A stretch of DNA of 64,000 nucleotides from Amphiduros pacificus (lineage: Eukaryota > Annelida > Polychaeta > Phyllodocida > Hesionidae). The position numbers and the translations under genes are program-made. The first letter of the stretch is position 1; each line of letters opens with the position of its first letter. The notes below the pieces were generated by a model. It saw nothing but the letters and a program-made list of their open reading frames with translations, was not told the origin of the DNA and ran no database searches. The stretch covers positions 7,411,001 to 7,475,000 of the forward strand of contig OX439005.1 of assembly GCA_949316495.1 (NCBI GenBank), written 5' to 3'. Positions 1-10,463 of the stretch are shown piece after piece.

Positions 1-216
1 TAACTTCAATTATTTGTAATTAAATTAATAATGTATGGAAATGTTTATACATACTGAAAGATACATCCAAAGATTCATTAAATACTTTCTATTATTTCAG
101 TAGACGCTAACGTAAAATAGTTTGGATATAATTATGTCCTCTGCCTTGCCCTTCACACTTGGATCCTTTCCAATTAGCACATCATTTGCAATTTTAGTTT
201 TTGCCTCTCCCTACCT

Positions 217-247
217 TGTCTAAGTAGTCTATTTGCCTACTCAGACA
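217..247. other. Imperfect spacer stem-loop, recurrent in every full unit
   Basis: TGTCT and GTAG pair with CTAC and AGACA around an AA/TC internal loop and a 9-nt terminal loop. The same potential hairpin recurs at this place in the other units. No function is known. It could be a chance structure preserved by homogenisation of the array. Confidence 0.35.
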
Positions 248-732
248 CATTAAATAGCAGAGTAGGAAACTACATGGCTCCTCTCATCACTCATTCACAA
301 GCTACCAAATTTCTTCCACTGTATGTGACCCAGCATGGGTTGCTATTTGTAAGATTCTGGCATCCCAAATTGCCAATCCCTCAGAAATTACATAAGCGCC
401 ATAAATCTATGTTGAGAAAATTTTGCCCTCAATCTTTGTACTAAGCCTCAACTCTCATGCCACAAATTGGAAGTCACAAATACATTTTAAAGGGCCAGGT
501 AACATCATTGTCTTTTCCCTAAAATTCAGAACTATTTGAAATACAAGGGGTTAAAGAATGTTGAAATTTCATCTTATTTGATACAACTGTCATTATAGAA
601 ATAAACGCGTAGAAGAGTTACAACGCACTTCAACTGGAAAATGTTTTGGCTGCTTTGGAAAGCTTTCATTTGAGATTTTTGAAAGTCGCCAGTTTCAATT
701 CTCAGAAAAGGTTCCTTTTGAGAAATGTAAAG

Positions 733-736
733 AAAA
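733..736 (-). terminator. Pol III terminator of tRNA-Asn (representative copy)
   Basis: On the minus strand a TTTT run lies 8 nt downstream of discriminator G73 and is followed by C and TTT as a possible backup. RNA polymerase III stops in such T runs. The same run follows all 45 tRNA loci at the same distance, 9-12 bases below each tRNA start coordinate. Confidence 0.8.
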
Positions 737-744
737 GTTGACTC

Positions 745-817
745 GCACCGGAGTGGACTCGAACCACCAACCTTTCAGCTAACAGCTGAACGCGCTTACC
801 AATTGCGCCACTGGTGC
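745..817 (-). tRNA. tRNA-Asn(GUU), canonical array copy 1
   Basis: The minus-strand 73-mer folds as a full cloverleaf: acceptor GCACCAG/CCGGTGC, D-stem GCGC/GCGC, anticodon stem TTCAG/CTGAA with loop CTGTTAG, a 5-nt variable loop AGGTT, T-stem GGTGG/CCACT with loop TTCGAGT, and discriminator G73. Anticodon GTT reads AAC/AAU. The Pol III A box TGGCGCAATTGG and B box GGTTCGAGTCC match consensus. The D, variable and T regions equal the usual animal tRNA-Asn nearly base for base, while the acceptor stem differs and has an A6/C67 mismatch. No intron is present and CCA is not encoded, as expected for a nuclear gene. Twenty-seven of the 45 loci share this exact 73-mer. Whether each is charged and used cannot be told from sequence. 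Confidence 0.88.
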
Positions 818-841
818 CAATTGAAATGATGTTTAATTTTC

Positions 842-855
842 AATATATTTATATT
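842..855 (-). promoter_or_regulatory. TATA-like AT stretch upstream of tRNA-Asn (representative copy)
   Basis: An aatatatttatatt stretch lies 25 to 38 nt upstream of the tRNA 5' end on the minus strand, where upstream TATA-like elements assist TFIIIB placement in several eukaryotes. It recurs at the same place in the other units; two families have a T-to-A or T-to-C change in it. The role is inferred from position and composition only. Confidence 0.4.
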
Positions 856-1581
856 GTTCTGATACTAGACTGCATAATGCATGCACAGTATATTCATCAT
901 TTCCGGTTATATGCTCATGTATGTTAATGCTCTTTTGACTCTCACAAAATCAAACAATAACTTTTAATCTTTCGCTTGAGATAATTAGTAAATTAAGCAC
1001 ATTTCTCACATATCATACAAAGACAAATTCCAGATTGAGCCCCAACTCCACATCTAGATTCTTGCCTTCAAGGAGAAAAATCCTTCAGGTAATATGTTAA
1101 TACTCAGACACATTAAATAGCAGAGTAGGAAACTACATGGCTCCTCTCATCACTCATTCACAAGCTACCAAATTTCTTCCTCTGTATGTGACTCAGCATG
1201 GGTTGCTATTTGTAAGATTCTGGCATCCCAAATAGCCAATCCCTCAGAAATTACATAAGCGCCATAAATCTATGTTGAGAAAATTTTGCCCTCAATCTTT
1301 GTACTAAGCCTCAACTCTCATGCCACAAATTCGTTAGCAAATATAAATTTCTATCTTATCGCCCCATCTCAAATAAAACTTCTCTGCAGTTCTCCTTTTA
1401 AGAATGCAGCTAAGGTAATTTTGAACAGAAATATTGAATTATTTCCATGCCAACATAAACTCACACTTGAGACCCAACAGTCTGTCAGCTACGACACGTT
1501 GCTATCTGTACATGGTGCCGGCGAGCATCTAAAAAACACCAGCAAAACACCAGCAAAACAGCCAAAATTAGCATTTTGAAG

Positions 1582-4500
1582 ATGGAAAATATCAATTTAC
1601 AGGAACTACATCCTGCTACACACATTATTCCATCATTTTCTAATAGATACTCACGTATGTCTTGTGGTGATCCTTCAAATTGTTCAAATTGGTGGGAGCC
1701 GTCTGCTTCGAGTTGTGCATCCCTTCCTCGTGGTAGCGTACAACGTGGCGCTTTATGGAAATACCCGAACCACAGCTTCCGGAGCCACGAGAACATACGA
1801 ACGACCACAAATCGCTACCATTGTCTATCAGATCCGGAAACGCCCGAATCACATCGGCTCGTGGAAACACGTGGTCTGAACGTAAACATAAAAAATGGCA
1901 ATACACATCCGTCTTCTGCTTCGACCAATCACGTCTCAGGGCCGGCTCCAACTACACGTGCTCGCTCTGCTCCACGTGGTCGGCCTCGGATTGTAAACAA
2001 ACAGCATTCTCGTATTAAAAATCCTAATAGAAACGGGAAGAAAACATTAAATATTGGGTGTTGCAATGTACAGAGCATATCTAGCAAGATCCTGCCAGTA
2101 AAAGATTATTTTACTGAGCATGACCTTGATGCCCTGTTCATGACTGAGACTTGGATGCATGACTCAAATTCTGACAAAGTCAAAAGTGAACTTAAAGAAG
2201 GGTCACTTGAATTTGAGTCCTTTCCTAGAATTGGTCGTACAGGGGGAGGATTAGGGATTTTATACAAATCTGAACTCCCCTTCATAACCAATAGGGCCAA
2301 CCAACCAGTAGTCACCACCATGGAGCTCATGGAGTCATCCATCACATTGAAGGGAAAAAAGGTAACATTTGTGGTGATATACAGACCTGAACCATCTGAT
2401 CGAAATAGATATACCTACTCTGAGTTCTATGATGAGTTCACCCAATTGGTTGCACATTATGGTTCCTTTAGTCATGAGGTCATTTTCCTTGGTGACTACA
2501 ACTTCCATGTTAACTTGCCCTTAAAGCCGGATGTCATTAAATTTAATGACATCCTATCTACCTTTGATCTAACACAATGGGTTCAAGAACCAACCAATAG
2601 GTTAGGGAACACCCTTGATCTAATCATGACCTTTAGGGGAAATAAGCTCATGAAGAGTCACCTGGTAGATGAATACCTATCTGATCATAAAATGATTAAG
2701 ATTTACCTTGATATTGTACCTCCTAAACCCCCTAAAAAATCTATCAAATTTAGGAATTTCAAGGCATTAGATCTTGAATCCCTAAGAAGGGACATTAAAT
2801 CCCTAACTGACAGAGACTCAACTTGGGAACATTTATCATTGGAGGACATGGTAAATTATTATGATAGGGAACTCACATCACTCATGGACAAACATGCACC
2901 AATTAAGGTTGCCATGGTCACCCAGCGCAAACCTGTACCTTGGATGAGTGACCAATTAAAGCTGGAAAGATCTCTCAAGAGGAGGCTTGAGAGAAAAATG
3001 AGCAAGACTCGCACTCAAATTGACAAGGAGCTGTATAACTCTCAGAGGAACAAATACAACTCAATGCTTAAATCTGCTCAATCATCATATTTTTCCAACC
3101 TGGTTGAGGAAAACAAACATGACCCCAAAAAGCTTTTTAGAGTCATTGACACAGTCATGCACAAGAAAAAGGACACACCTATGCCCCAATCTGACTGTGA
3201 TATTACTCAAGCTGAGAAGTTCAACACATTCTTTCTTGAAAAAATAGAGAGAATCCGCCTGAACATTGATAATGCTCCATCTGGTCGAATTTCGCCACCA
3301 GGTGACACTACAAACAATAGTACTACATGTCTGGATAGGTTCACACCCCTAACCATTGATGACGTACGGAAATTGGTCAAAAGGTCAGCAAAGAAGTCAT
3401 GTGACCTGGATCCAATTCCAACCTGGCTCTTACTTGACCTCTTAGATGACCTCCTACCAATAATTACTTCCATCATAAATAAATCACTGATGGAATCAGC
3501 AGTATCGGAAAATATGAAAATAGCCATCATAACACCCCTGCTGAAGAAACTAGGTCTGGAACTAGTTGAAAAAAACTATAGGCCTGTTTCCAACCTAACA
3601 TTTGTCTCCAAACTAACCGAGAGGGCGGTTGCAGACCAACTAGTCCCCCATCTTGTAAGGAATGGTCTTACTGACAAGTTTCAATCAGCCTCCAAGGAAT
3701 ATCACAGCACTGAAACTGCTTTGCTAAAAGTGCAAAATGATATCTTGGGCTGCCTTGACAATAGAAAGGCAGTTATCTTGTTGTTGCTTGACCTTTCCGC
3801 TGCCTTTGACACTATTGACCATAAAATCCTTTTGGACAGGCTGAGGGATAGATGCAACGTCACAGGTCATGCACTCTCCTGGATTCGGTCATACCTAATG
3901 GACAGAAAGCAATGTGTGAAGGTGGGGATTCATAGATCCTGTCTCAAATCCTTAAAATATGGGGTACCCCAGGGCTCAGTCCTGGGTCCTATACTGTTCA
4001 CCATTTACATGACACCCCTATCTGATATACTTGCAAAATATGGTCTGAGCTATCATATTTATGCAGATGATACTCAGATCTACATCCCTGTGGACCACGC
4101 CTCTCCCCATCATGTGGATATGAGCAGACACAAACTGGAGGAGTGTGTCAGGGAAGTCAGAAATTTCCTAATATCAAACAAGATGAAGATAAATGATGGA
4201 AAGACAGAGATGCTCATATGTACTGACAGATACAGTACTACCACCCATAGCAGTATCCCATCCACAATCAGAGTGGGTGACTCTGATATTGCTCCTAGTC
4301 AGTCAGTTGTTGACCTTGGTATCACATTTGACTCCAACATGGACATGAAGGCCCAGATCAGGAAAATGTGTCAGAAGGGCTATTATCACATCAGGAACCT
4401 GGCGGCCATCAGACATTGTCTAGACGAGAAGACCGCGGTAACACTTACCCATGCTTTTGTTACATCCACCCTTGACTATGGTAATGGTCTTCTGGCAGGT

Positions 4501-4932
4501 CTTCCTAAATCTGACATCATGAAACTGCAATACCTCCAAAACTCTGCAGCACGGGTAGTTGGAGAAATCAGGAAATTTGATCACATTTCAGGAAAATTAA
4601 GGGAACTGCATTGGCTTCCCGTTCATGCGAGAATTGATTTTAAAATCCTCCTATTAACCTGGAAAGCCCTTAACGGTAAGGCTCCGCCTTACTTACGGGA
4701 TCTACTCCTGATTAAAGAAGATGAACGCTGTCTAAGATCCAATGATGGCACCCACCTACAGGTACCTAAAACCAGGCTAAGGACAATAGGTGACAGGGCC
4801 TTCTCATCTGTAGGCCCACGACTATGGAATTCCTTGCCTACTGATATTAGGACAAGCACGTCAGTCTCCTCGTTTAAGAGTAGGCTGAAAACTCATCTCT
4901 TCAGGATGCATGTCCTGAACTCAGCGCTATGA
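1582..4932 (+). CDS. LINE ORF: APE endonuclease and reverse transcriptase
   Basis: The 1116-residue protein nicks target DNA and reverse-transcribes the LINE RNA at the nick (target-primed reverse transcription). Residues 1-150 are basic and Ser/Pro/Arg-rich without a recognised domain. The endonuclease spans about 154-375, with NVQS near the start, ETW (E189), GDYN (D305, N307) and the terminal SDH (367-369). The reverse transcriptase covers about 600-870: motif A AFDTIDH around D743, GVPQGS at 794 and YADD at 827-830, all intact. The C-terminal part has the RELHWLPV and PRLWNSLP motifs common in L2/CR1-type elements. I start at the first ATG; the frame extends two codons further upstream only to a TTG. 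No separate ORF1 is seen, so this may be a one-ORF type or may have lost 5' sequence. All key catalytic motifs are present, so the enzyme could be active. Confidence 0.93.
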   Translation: MENINLQELHPATHIIPSFSNRYSRMSCGDPSNCSNWWEPSASSCASLPRGSVQRGALWKYPNHSFRSHENIRTTTNRYHCLSDPETPESHRLVETRGLNVNIKNGNTHPSSASTNHVSGPAPTTRARSAPRGRPRIVNKQHSRIKNPNRNGKKTLNIGCCNVQSISSKILPVKDYFTEHDLDALFMTETWMHDSNSDKVKSELKEGSLEFESFPRIGRTGGGLGILYKSELPFITNRANQPVVTTMELMESSITLKGKKVTFVVIYRPEPSDRNRYTYSEFYDEFTQLVAHYGSFSHEVIFLGDYNFHVNLPLKPDVIKFNDILSTFDLTQWVQEPTNRLGNTLDLIMTFRGNKLMKSHLVDEYLSDHKMIKIYLDIVPPKPPKKSIKFRNFKALDLESLRRDIKSLTDRDSTWEHLSLEDMVNYYDRELTSLMDKHAPIKVAMVTQRKPVPWMSDQLKLERSLKRRLERKMSKTRTQIDKELYNSQRNKYNSMLKSAQSSYFSNLVEENKHDPKKLFRVIDTVMHKKKDTPMPQSDCDITQAEKFNTFFLEKIERIRLNIDNAPSGRISPPGDTTNNSTTCLDRFTPLTIDDVRKLVKRSAKKSCDLDPIPTWLLLDLLDDLLPIITSIINKSLMESAVSENMKIAIITPLLKKLGLELVEKNYRPVSNLTFVSKLTERAVADQLVPHLVRNGLTDKFQSASKEYHSTETALLKVQNDILGCLDNRKAVILLLLDLSAAFDTIDHKILLDRLRDRCNVTGHALSWIRSYLMDRKQCVKVGIHRSCLKSLKYGVPQGSVLGPILFTIYMTPLSDILAKYGLSYHIYADDTQIYIPVDHASPHHVDMSRHKLEECVREVRNFLISNKMKINDGKTEMLICTDRYSTTTHSSIPSTIRVGDSDIAPSQSVVDLGITFDSNMDMKAQIRKMCQKGYYHIRNLAAIRHCLDEKTAVTLTHAFVTSTLDYGNGLLAGLPKSDIMKLQYLQNSAARVVGEIRKFDHISGKLRELHWLPVHARIDFKILLLTWKALNGKAPPYLRDLLLIKEDERCLRSNDGTHLQVPKTRLRTIGDRAFSSVGPRLWNSLPTDIRTSTSVSSFKSRLKTHLFRMHVLNSAL

Positions 4933-4960
4933 ACAGACTTGTCTGGTATCAGCGCTATAC
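4924..4960 (+). other. LINE 3'-terminal hairpin, shared with the SINE tail
   Basis: Around and just after the stop codon, an outer stem AGCGCT/AGCGCT (starting at 4923) and an inner stem CAGAC/GTCTG with a TT loop can form. In stringent-type LINEs the reverse transcriptase recognises such a 3' structure. The same structure with a swapped base pair ends the SINE at 23.4 kb and its copies. Confidence 0.7.
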
Positions 4961-4965
4961 AAATT

Positions 4966-4986
4966 TTATTATTATTATTATTATTA
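4966..4986 (+). repeat. TTA microsatellite tail of the LINE
   Basis: Seven TTA triplets close the LINE and run into the right target duplication. Short-unit tails like this are usual for CR1/L2-type elements. Confidence 0.85.
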
Positions 4987-5803
4987 AATTGGAAGTCACA
5001 AATACATTTTAAAGGGCCAGGTAACATCATTGTCTTTTCCCTAAAATTCAGAACTATTTGAAATACAAGGGGTTAAAGAATGTTGAAATTTCATCTTATT
5101 TGATACAACTGTCATTTTAGAAATAAACGCGTAGAAGAGTTGCAACGCACTTCAACTGGAAAATATTTTGGCTGCTTTGGAAAGCTTTCATTTGAGATTT
5201 TTGAAAGTCGCCAGTTTCAATTCTCAGAAAAGGTTCCTTTTGAGAAATGTAAAGAAAAGTTGACTCGCACCGGAGTGGACTCGAACCACCAACCTTTCAG
5301 CTAACAGCTGAACGCGCTTACCAATTGCGCCACTGGTGCCAATTGAAATGATGTTTAATTTTCAATATATTTATATTGTTCTGATACTAGACTGCATAAT
5401 GCATGCACAGTATATTCATCATTTTCGGTTTTATGCTCATGTATGTTAATGCTGTTTTGACTCTCACAAAATCAAACAATAACTTTTAATCTTTCGCTTG
5501 AGATAATTAGTAAATTAAGCACATTTCTCACATATCATACAAAGACAAATTCCAGATTGAGCCCCAGCTCCACATCCAGATTCTTGCCTTCAAGGAGAAA
5601 TATCCTTCAGGTAATATGTTAATAATGCACCATTAGATATTTGATTGATGGCACAATAACCTCATTCTTGATTTTTGGCGACTCATTTTTTTGTCAAACT
5701 TGTTGTCAATTTGAATTTATTGTGACTGAAATTTGAGATGAATGACAACAAATATTCTCTCCTTTCCTCATTCATGGGCAGCATTAGTTTACATTATTGA
5801 ATA
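4986..5803. repeat. Right part of the LINE-interrupted satellite unit
   Basis: The unit resumes at aaattggaagtcac after the LINE and continues to the next landmark at 5804, carrying one canonical tRNA. No other gene is visible. Confidence 0.9.
5267..5339 (-). tRNA. tRNA-Asn(GUU), canonical copy 2
   Basis: Identical 73-mer to copy 1. It sits about 280 bp beyond the LINE 3' end, which inserted downstream of this tRNA's terminator and left promoter and body intact. Confidence 0.87.
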
Positions 5804-6547
5804 TAACTTCAATTATTTGTAATTAAATTAATAATGTATGGAAATGTTTATACATAATGAAAGATACATCCAAAGATTCATTAAATACTTTCTATTATTT
5901 CAGTACACTCTAACGTAAAATAGTTTGGATATAATCATTTCCTCTGCCTTGCCCTTCACACTTGGATCCTTTCCAATTAGCACATCATTTGCAATTCTAT
6001 TTTTTGCCTCTCCCTACCTTGTCTAAGTAGTCTATTTGCCTACTCAGACACATTAAATAGCAGAGTAGGAAACTACATGGCTCCTCTCATCACTCATTCA
6101 CAAGCTACCAAATTTCTTCCTCTGTATGTGACTCAGCATGGGTTGCTATTTGTAAGATTCTGGCATCCGAAATAGCCAATCCCTCAGAAATTACATAAGC
6201 GCCATAAATCTATGTTGAGAAAATTTTGCCCTCAATCTTTGTACTAAGCCTCAACTCTCATGCCACAAATTGGAAGTCACAAATACATTTTAAAGGGCCA
6301 GGTAACATCATTGTCTTTTCCCTAAAATTCAGAACTATTTGAAATACAAGGGGTTAAAGAATGTTGAAATTTCATCTTATTTGATACAACTGTCATTATA
6401 GAAATAAACGCATAGAAGAATTGCAACGCACTTCAACTGGAAAATATTTTGGCTGCTTTGGAAAGCTTTCATTTGAGATTTTTGAAAGTCGCCAGTTTCA
6501 ATTCTCAGAAAAGGTTCCTTTTGAGAAATGTAAAGAAAAGTTGACTC

Positions 6548-6620
6548 GCACCGGGGTGGACTCGAACAACCAACCTTTCAGCTAACAGCTGAACGCCCTT
6601 ACCAATTGCGCCACTGGTGC
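6548..6620 (-). pseudogene. tRNA-Asn-like, type B variant (copy 3)
   Basis: The anticodon GTT is kept, but there is a G12/G23 mismatch in the D-stem, a T52/C62 mismatch in the T-stem, and the first base of the B box is changed (TGTTCGAGTCC). The G49/U65 wobble of the canonical copy is a G-C pair here. Probably weakly transcribed or unstable. Confidence 0.7.
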
Positions 6621-7828
6621 CAATTGAAATGATGTTTAATTTTCAATATATTTATATTGTTCTGATACTAGACTGCATAATGCATGCACAGTATATTCAT
6701 CATTTCCGGTTATATGCTCATGTATGTTAATGCTGTTTTGACTCTCACAAAATCAAACAATAACTTTTAATCTTTCGCTTGAGATAATTAGTAAATTAAG
6801 CACATTTCTCACATATCATACAAAGACAAATTCCAGATTGAGCCCCAACTCCACATCTAGATTCTTGCCTTCAAGGAGAAAAATCCTTCAGGTAATATGT
6901 TAATAATGCACCATTAGATATTTGATTGATGGCACAATAACCTCATTTTTGATTTTTGGCGACTCATTTTTTTGTCAAACTTGTTGTCAATTTGAATTTA
7001 TTGTGACTGAAATTTGAGATAAATAACAACAAATATTCTCTCCTTTCCTCATTCATGGGCAGCATTAGTTTACATTATTGAATATAACTTCAATTATTTG
7101 TAATTAAATTAATAATGTATGGAAATGTTTATACATAATGAAAGATACATCCAAAGATTCATTAAATACTTTCTATTATTTCAGTACACTCTAACGTAAA
7201 ATAGTTTGGATATAATCATTTCCTCTGCCTTGCCCTTCACACTTGGATCCTTTCCAATTAGCACATCATTTGCAATTCTATTTTTTGCCTCTCCCTACCT
7301 TGTCTAAGTAGTCTATTTGCCTACTCAGACACATTAAATAGCAGAGTAGGAAACTACATGGCTCCTCTCATCACTCATTCACAAGCTACCAAATTTCTTC
7401 CTCTGTATGTGACTCAGCATGGGTTGCTATTTGTAAGATTCTGGCATCCGAAATAGCCAATCCCTCAGAAATTACATAAGCGCCATAAATCTATGTTGAG
7501 AAAATTTTGCCCTCAATCTTTGTACTAAGCCTCAACTCTCATGCCACAAATTGGAAGTCACAAATACATTTTAAAGGGCCAGGTAACATCATTGTCTTTT
7601 CCCTAAAATTCAGAACTATTTGAAATACAAGGGGTTAAAGAATGTTGAAATTTCATCTTATTTGATACAACTGTCATTATAGAAATAAACGCATAGAAGA
7701 ATTGCAACGCACTTCAACTGAAAAATATTTTGGCTGCTTTGGAAAGCTTTCATTTGAGATTTTTCAAAGTCGCCAGTTTCAATTCTCAGAAAAGGTTCCT
7801 TTTGAGAAATGTAAAGAAAAGTTGACTC

Positions 7829-7901
7829 GCACCGGGGTGGACTCGAACAACCAACCTTTCAGCTAACAGCTGAACGCCCTTACCAATTGCGCCACTGGTG
7901 C
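7829..7901 (-). pseudogene. tRNA-Asn-like, type B variant (copy 4)
   Basis: Same D-stem and T-stem changes as copy 3. Confidence 0.7.
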
Positions 7902-9109
7902 CAATTGAAATGATGTTTAATTTTCAATATATTTATATTGTTCTGATACTAGACTGCATAATGCATGCACAGTATATTCATCATTTCCGGTTATATGCTC
8001 ATGTATGTTAATGCTGTTTTGACTCTCACAAAATCAAACAATAACTTTTAATCTTTCGCTTGAGATAATTAGTAAATTAAGCACATTTCTCACATATCAT
8101 ACAAAGACAAATTCCAGATTGAGCCCCAACTCCACATCTAGATTCTTGCCTTCAAGGAGAAATATCCTTCAGGTAATATGTTAATAATGCACCATTAGAT
8201 ATTTGATTGATGGCACAATAACCTCATTTTTGATTTTTGGCGACTCATTTTTTTGTCAAACTTGTTGTCAATTTGAATTTATTGTGACTGAAATTTGAGA
8301 TAAATAACAACAAATATTCTCTCCTTTCCTCATTCATGGGCAGCATTAGTTTACATTATTGAATATAACTTCAATTATTTGTAATTAAATTAATAATGTA
8401 TGGAAATGTTTATACATAATGAAAGATACATCAAAAGATTCATTAAATACTTTCTATTATTTCAGTACACTCTAACGTAAAATAGTTTGGATATAATCAT
8501 TTCCTCTGCCTTGCCCTTCACACTTGGATCCTTTCCAATTAGCACATCATTTGCAATTCTATTTTTTGCCTCTCCCTACCTTGTCTAAGTAGTCTATTTG
8601 CCTACTCAGACACATTAAATAGCAGAGTAGGAAACTACATGGCTCCTCTCATCACTCATTCACAAGCTACCAAATTTCTTCCTCTGTATGTGACTCAGCA
8701 TGGGTTGCTATTTGTAAGATTCTGGCATCCGAAATAGCCAATCCCTCAGAAATTACATAAGCGCCATAAATCTATGTTGAGAAAATTTTGCCCTCAATCT
8801 TTGTACTAAGCCTCAACTCTCATGCCACAAATTGGAAGTCACAAATACATTTTAAAGGGCCAGGTAACATCATTGTCTTTTCCCTAAAATTCAGAACTAT
8901 TTGAAATACAAGGGGTTAAAGAATGTTGAAATTTCATCTTATTTGATACAACTGTCATTATAGAAATAAACGCATAGAAGAATTGCAACGCACTTCAACT
9001 GGAAAATATTTTGGCTGCTTTGGAAAGCTTTCATTTGAGATTTTTCAAAGTCGCCAGTTTCAATTCTCAGAAAAGGTTCCTTTTGAGAAATGTAAAGAAA
9101 AGTTGACTC

Positions 9110-9182
9110 GCACCGGGGTGGACTCGAACAACCAACCTTTCAGCTAACAGCTGAACGCCCTTACCAATTGCGCCACTGGTGC
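9110..9182 (-). pseudogene. tRNA-Asn-like, type B variant (copy 5)
   Basis: Same as copies 3 and 4, the last of the run of three adjacent type-B units. Confidence 0.7.
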
Positions 9183-9982
9183 CAATTGAAATGATGTTTA
9201 ATTTTCAATATATTTATATTGTTCTGATACTAGACTGCATAATGCATGCACAGTATATTCATCATTTCCGGTTATATGCTCATGTATGTTAATGCTGTTT
9301 TGACTCTCACAAAATCAAACAATAACTTTTAATCTTTCGCTTGAGATAATTAGTAAATTAAGCACATTTCTCACATATCATACAAAGACAAATTCCAGAT
9401 TGAGCCCCAGCTCCACATCCAGATTCTTGCCTTCAAAGAGAAATATCCTTCAGGTAATATGTTAATAATGCACCATTAGATATTTGATTGATGGCACAAT
9501 AACCTCATTTTTGATTTTTGGCGACTCATTTTTTTGTCAAACTTGTTGTCAATTTGAATTTATTGTGACTGAAATTTGAGATGAATGACAACAAATATTC
9601 TCTCCTTTCCTCATTCATGGGCAGTATTAGTTTACATTATTGAATATAACTTCAATTATTTGTAATTAAATTAATAATGTATGGAAATGTTTATACATAA
9701 TGAAAGATACATCCAAAGATTCATTCAATACTTTCTATTATTTCAGTAGACGCTAACGTAAAATAGTTTGGATATAATTATTTCCTCTGCCTTGCCCTTC
9801 ACACTTGGATCCTTTCCAATTAGCACATCATTTGCAATTTTATTTTTTGCCTCTCCCTATCTTGTCTTAGTAGTCTATTTGCCTACTCAGACACATTAAA
9901 TAGCAGAGTAGGAAACTACATGGCTCCTCTCATCACTCATTCACAAGCTACCAAATTTCTTCCTCTGTATGTGACCCAGCAT

Positions 9983-10026
9983 GGGTTGCTATTTGTAAGA
10001 TTCTGGCATCCCAAATAGCCAATCCC
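9983..10026. other. Bulged spacer hairpin (representative copy)
   Basis: GGGTTGCTATTTG pairs with CAAATAGCCAATCCC through 13 base pairs with two single-base bulges around a 16-nt loop. Most units carry it unchanged; the first unit and the type-B units have one change in the right arm. It is the strongest fold I find in the spacer, about 0.4 kb downstream of the tRNA 3' end. Function unknown. Confidence 0.45.
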
Positions 10027-10390
10027 TCAGAAATTACATAAGCGCCATAAATCTATGTTGAGAAAATTTTGTCCTCAATCTTTGTACTAAGCCTCAACTC
10101 TCATGCCACAAATTGGTAGTCACAAATACATTTTAAAGGGCCAGGTAACATCATTGTCTTTTCCCTAAAATTCAGAACTATTTGAAATACAAGGGGTTAA
10201 AGAATGTTGAAATTTCATCTTATTTGATACAACTGTCATTATAGAAATAAACGCGTAGAAGAGTTACAACGCACTTCAACTGGAAAATGTTTTGGCTGCT
10301 TTGGAAAGCTTTCATTTGAGATTTTTGAAAGTCGCCAGTTTCAATTCTCAGAAAAGGTTCCTTTTGAGAAATGTAAAGAAAAGTTGACTC

Positions 10391-10463
10391 GCACTGGAGT
10401 GGACTCGAACCACCAACCTTTCACTTAACAGCTGAACGCGCCTACCAATTGCGCCACTGGTGC
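10391..10463 (-). pseudogene. tRNA-Asn-like, type C variant (copy 6)
   Basis: The acceptor has a C5/A68 mismatch next to the usual A6/C67, and the anticodon stem closes on G/G next to the loop (TTCAG against GTGAA). Anticodon GTT and both Pol III boxes remain. Two adjacent acceptor mismatches make a working tRNA unlikely. Confidence 0.65.

Larger units (their letters stand above)
1..1331. repeat. First satellite unit and left part of the LINE-interrupted unit
   Basis: The first unit is complete up to about 1101. There the sequence jumps from the gttaat motif straight to actcagacac, a deletion of about 418 bp relative to other units, which removes the next unit's landmark. The second unit then runs to the LINE insertion point at 1331. 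No coding sequence is visible in this stretch. Confidence 0.9.
1332..4985 (+). mobile_element. Near-full-length LINE, CR1/L2 group, inserted in one satellite unit
   Basis: The satellite stops after ccacaaatt at 1331 and resumes with aaattggaag at 4986. This gives a 5-bp AAATT target duplication (1327-1331 and 4986-4990) whose right copy merges with the tail. The element has a roughly 250-bp 5' leader, a single large open frame, a short 3' UTR with a hairpin and a TTA microsatellite tail instead of poly(A). That tail style, plus an APE endonuclease with this reverse transcriptase type, is typical of the CR1/L2 group; the exact clade needs phylogeny. It occurs in one unit only, so it postdates formation of that part of the array. 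The reading frame is open from end to end, so the insertion looks young. Confidence 0.93.
5804..9646. repeat. Three consecutive near-identical units with degenerate tRNA (type B)
   Basis: Units at 5804, 7085 and 8366, each 1281 bp, share type-B tRNA changes and spacer markers such as catccgaaatagcc and cgcatagaagaattgc. They differ from each other at only a few positions, pointing to recent tandem duplication. Confidence 0.85.

Noticed and set aside
1286-1579. A 97-codon ORF upstream of the LINE ORF, considered as ORF1
   Set aside because: It begins in satellite sequence and crosses the LINE boundary, so it cannot be a native LINE gene.
1576-1581. A TTG as start of the LINE ORF
   Set aside because: An ATG follows two codons later; a non-ATG start needs more evidence.
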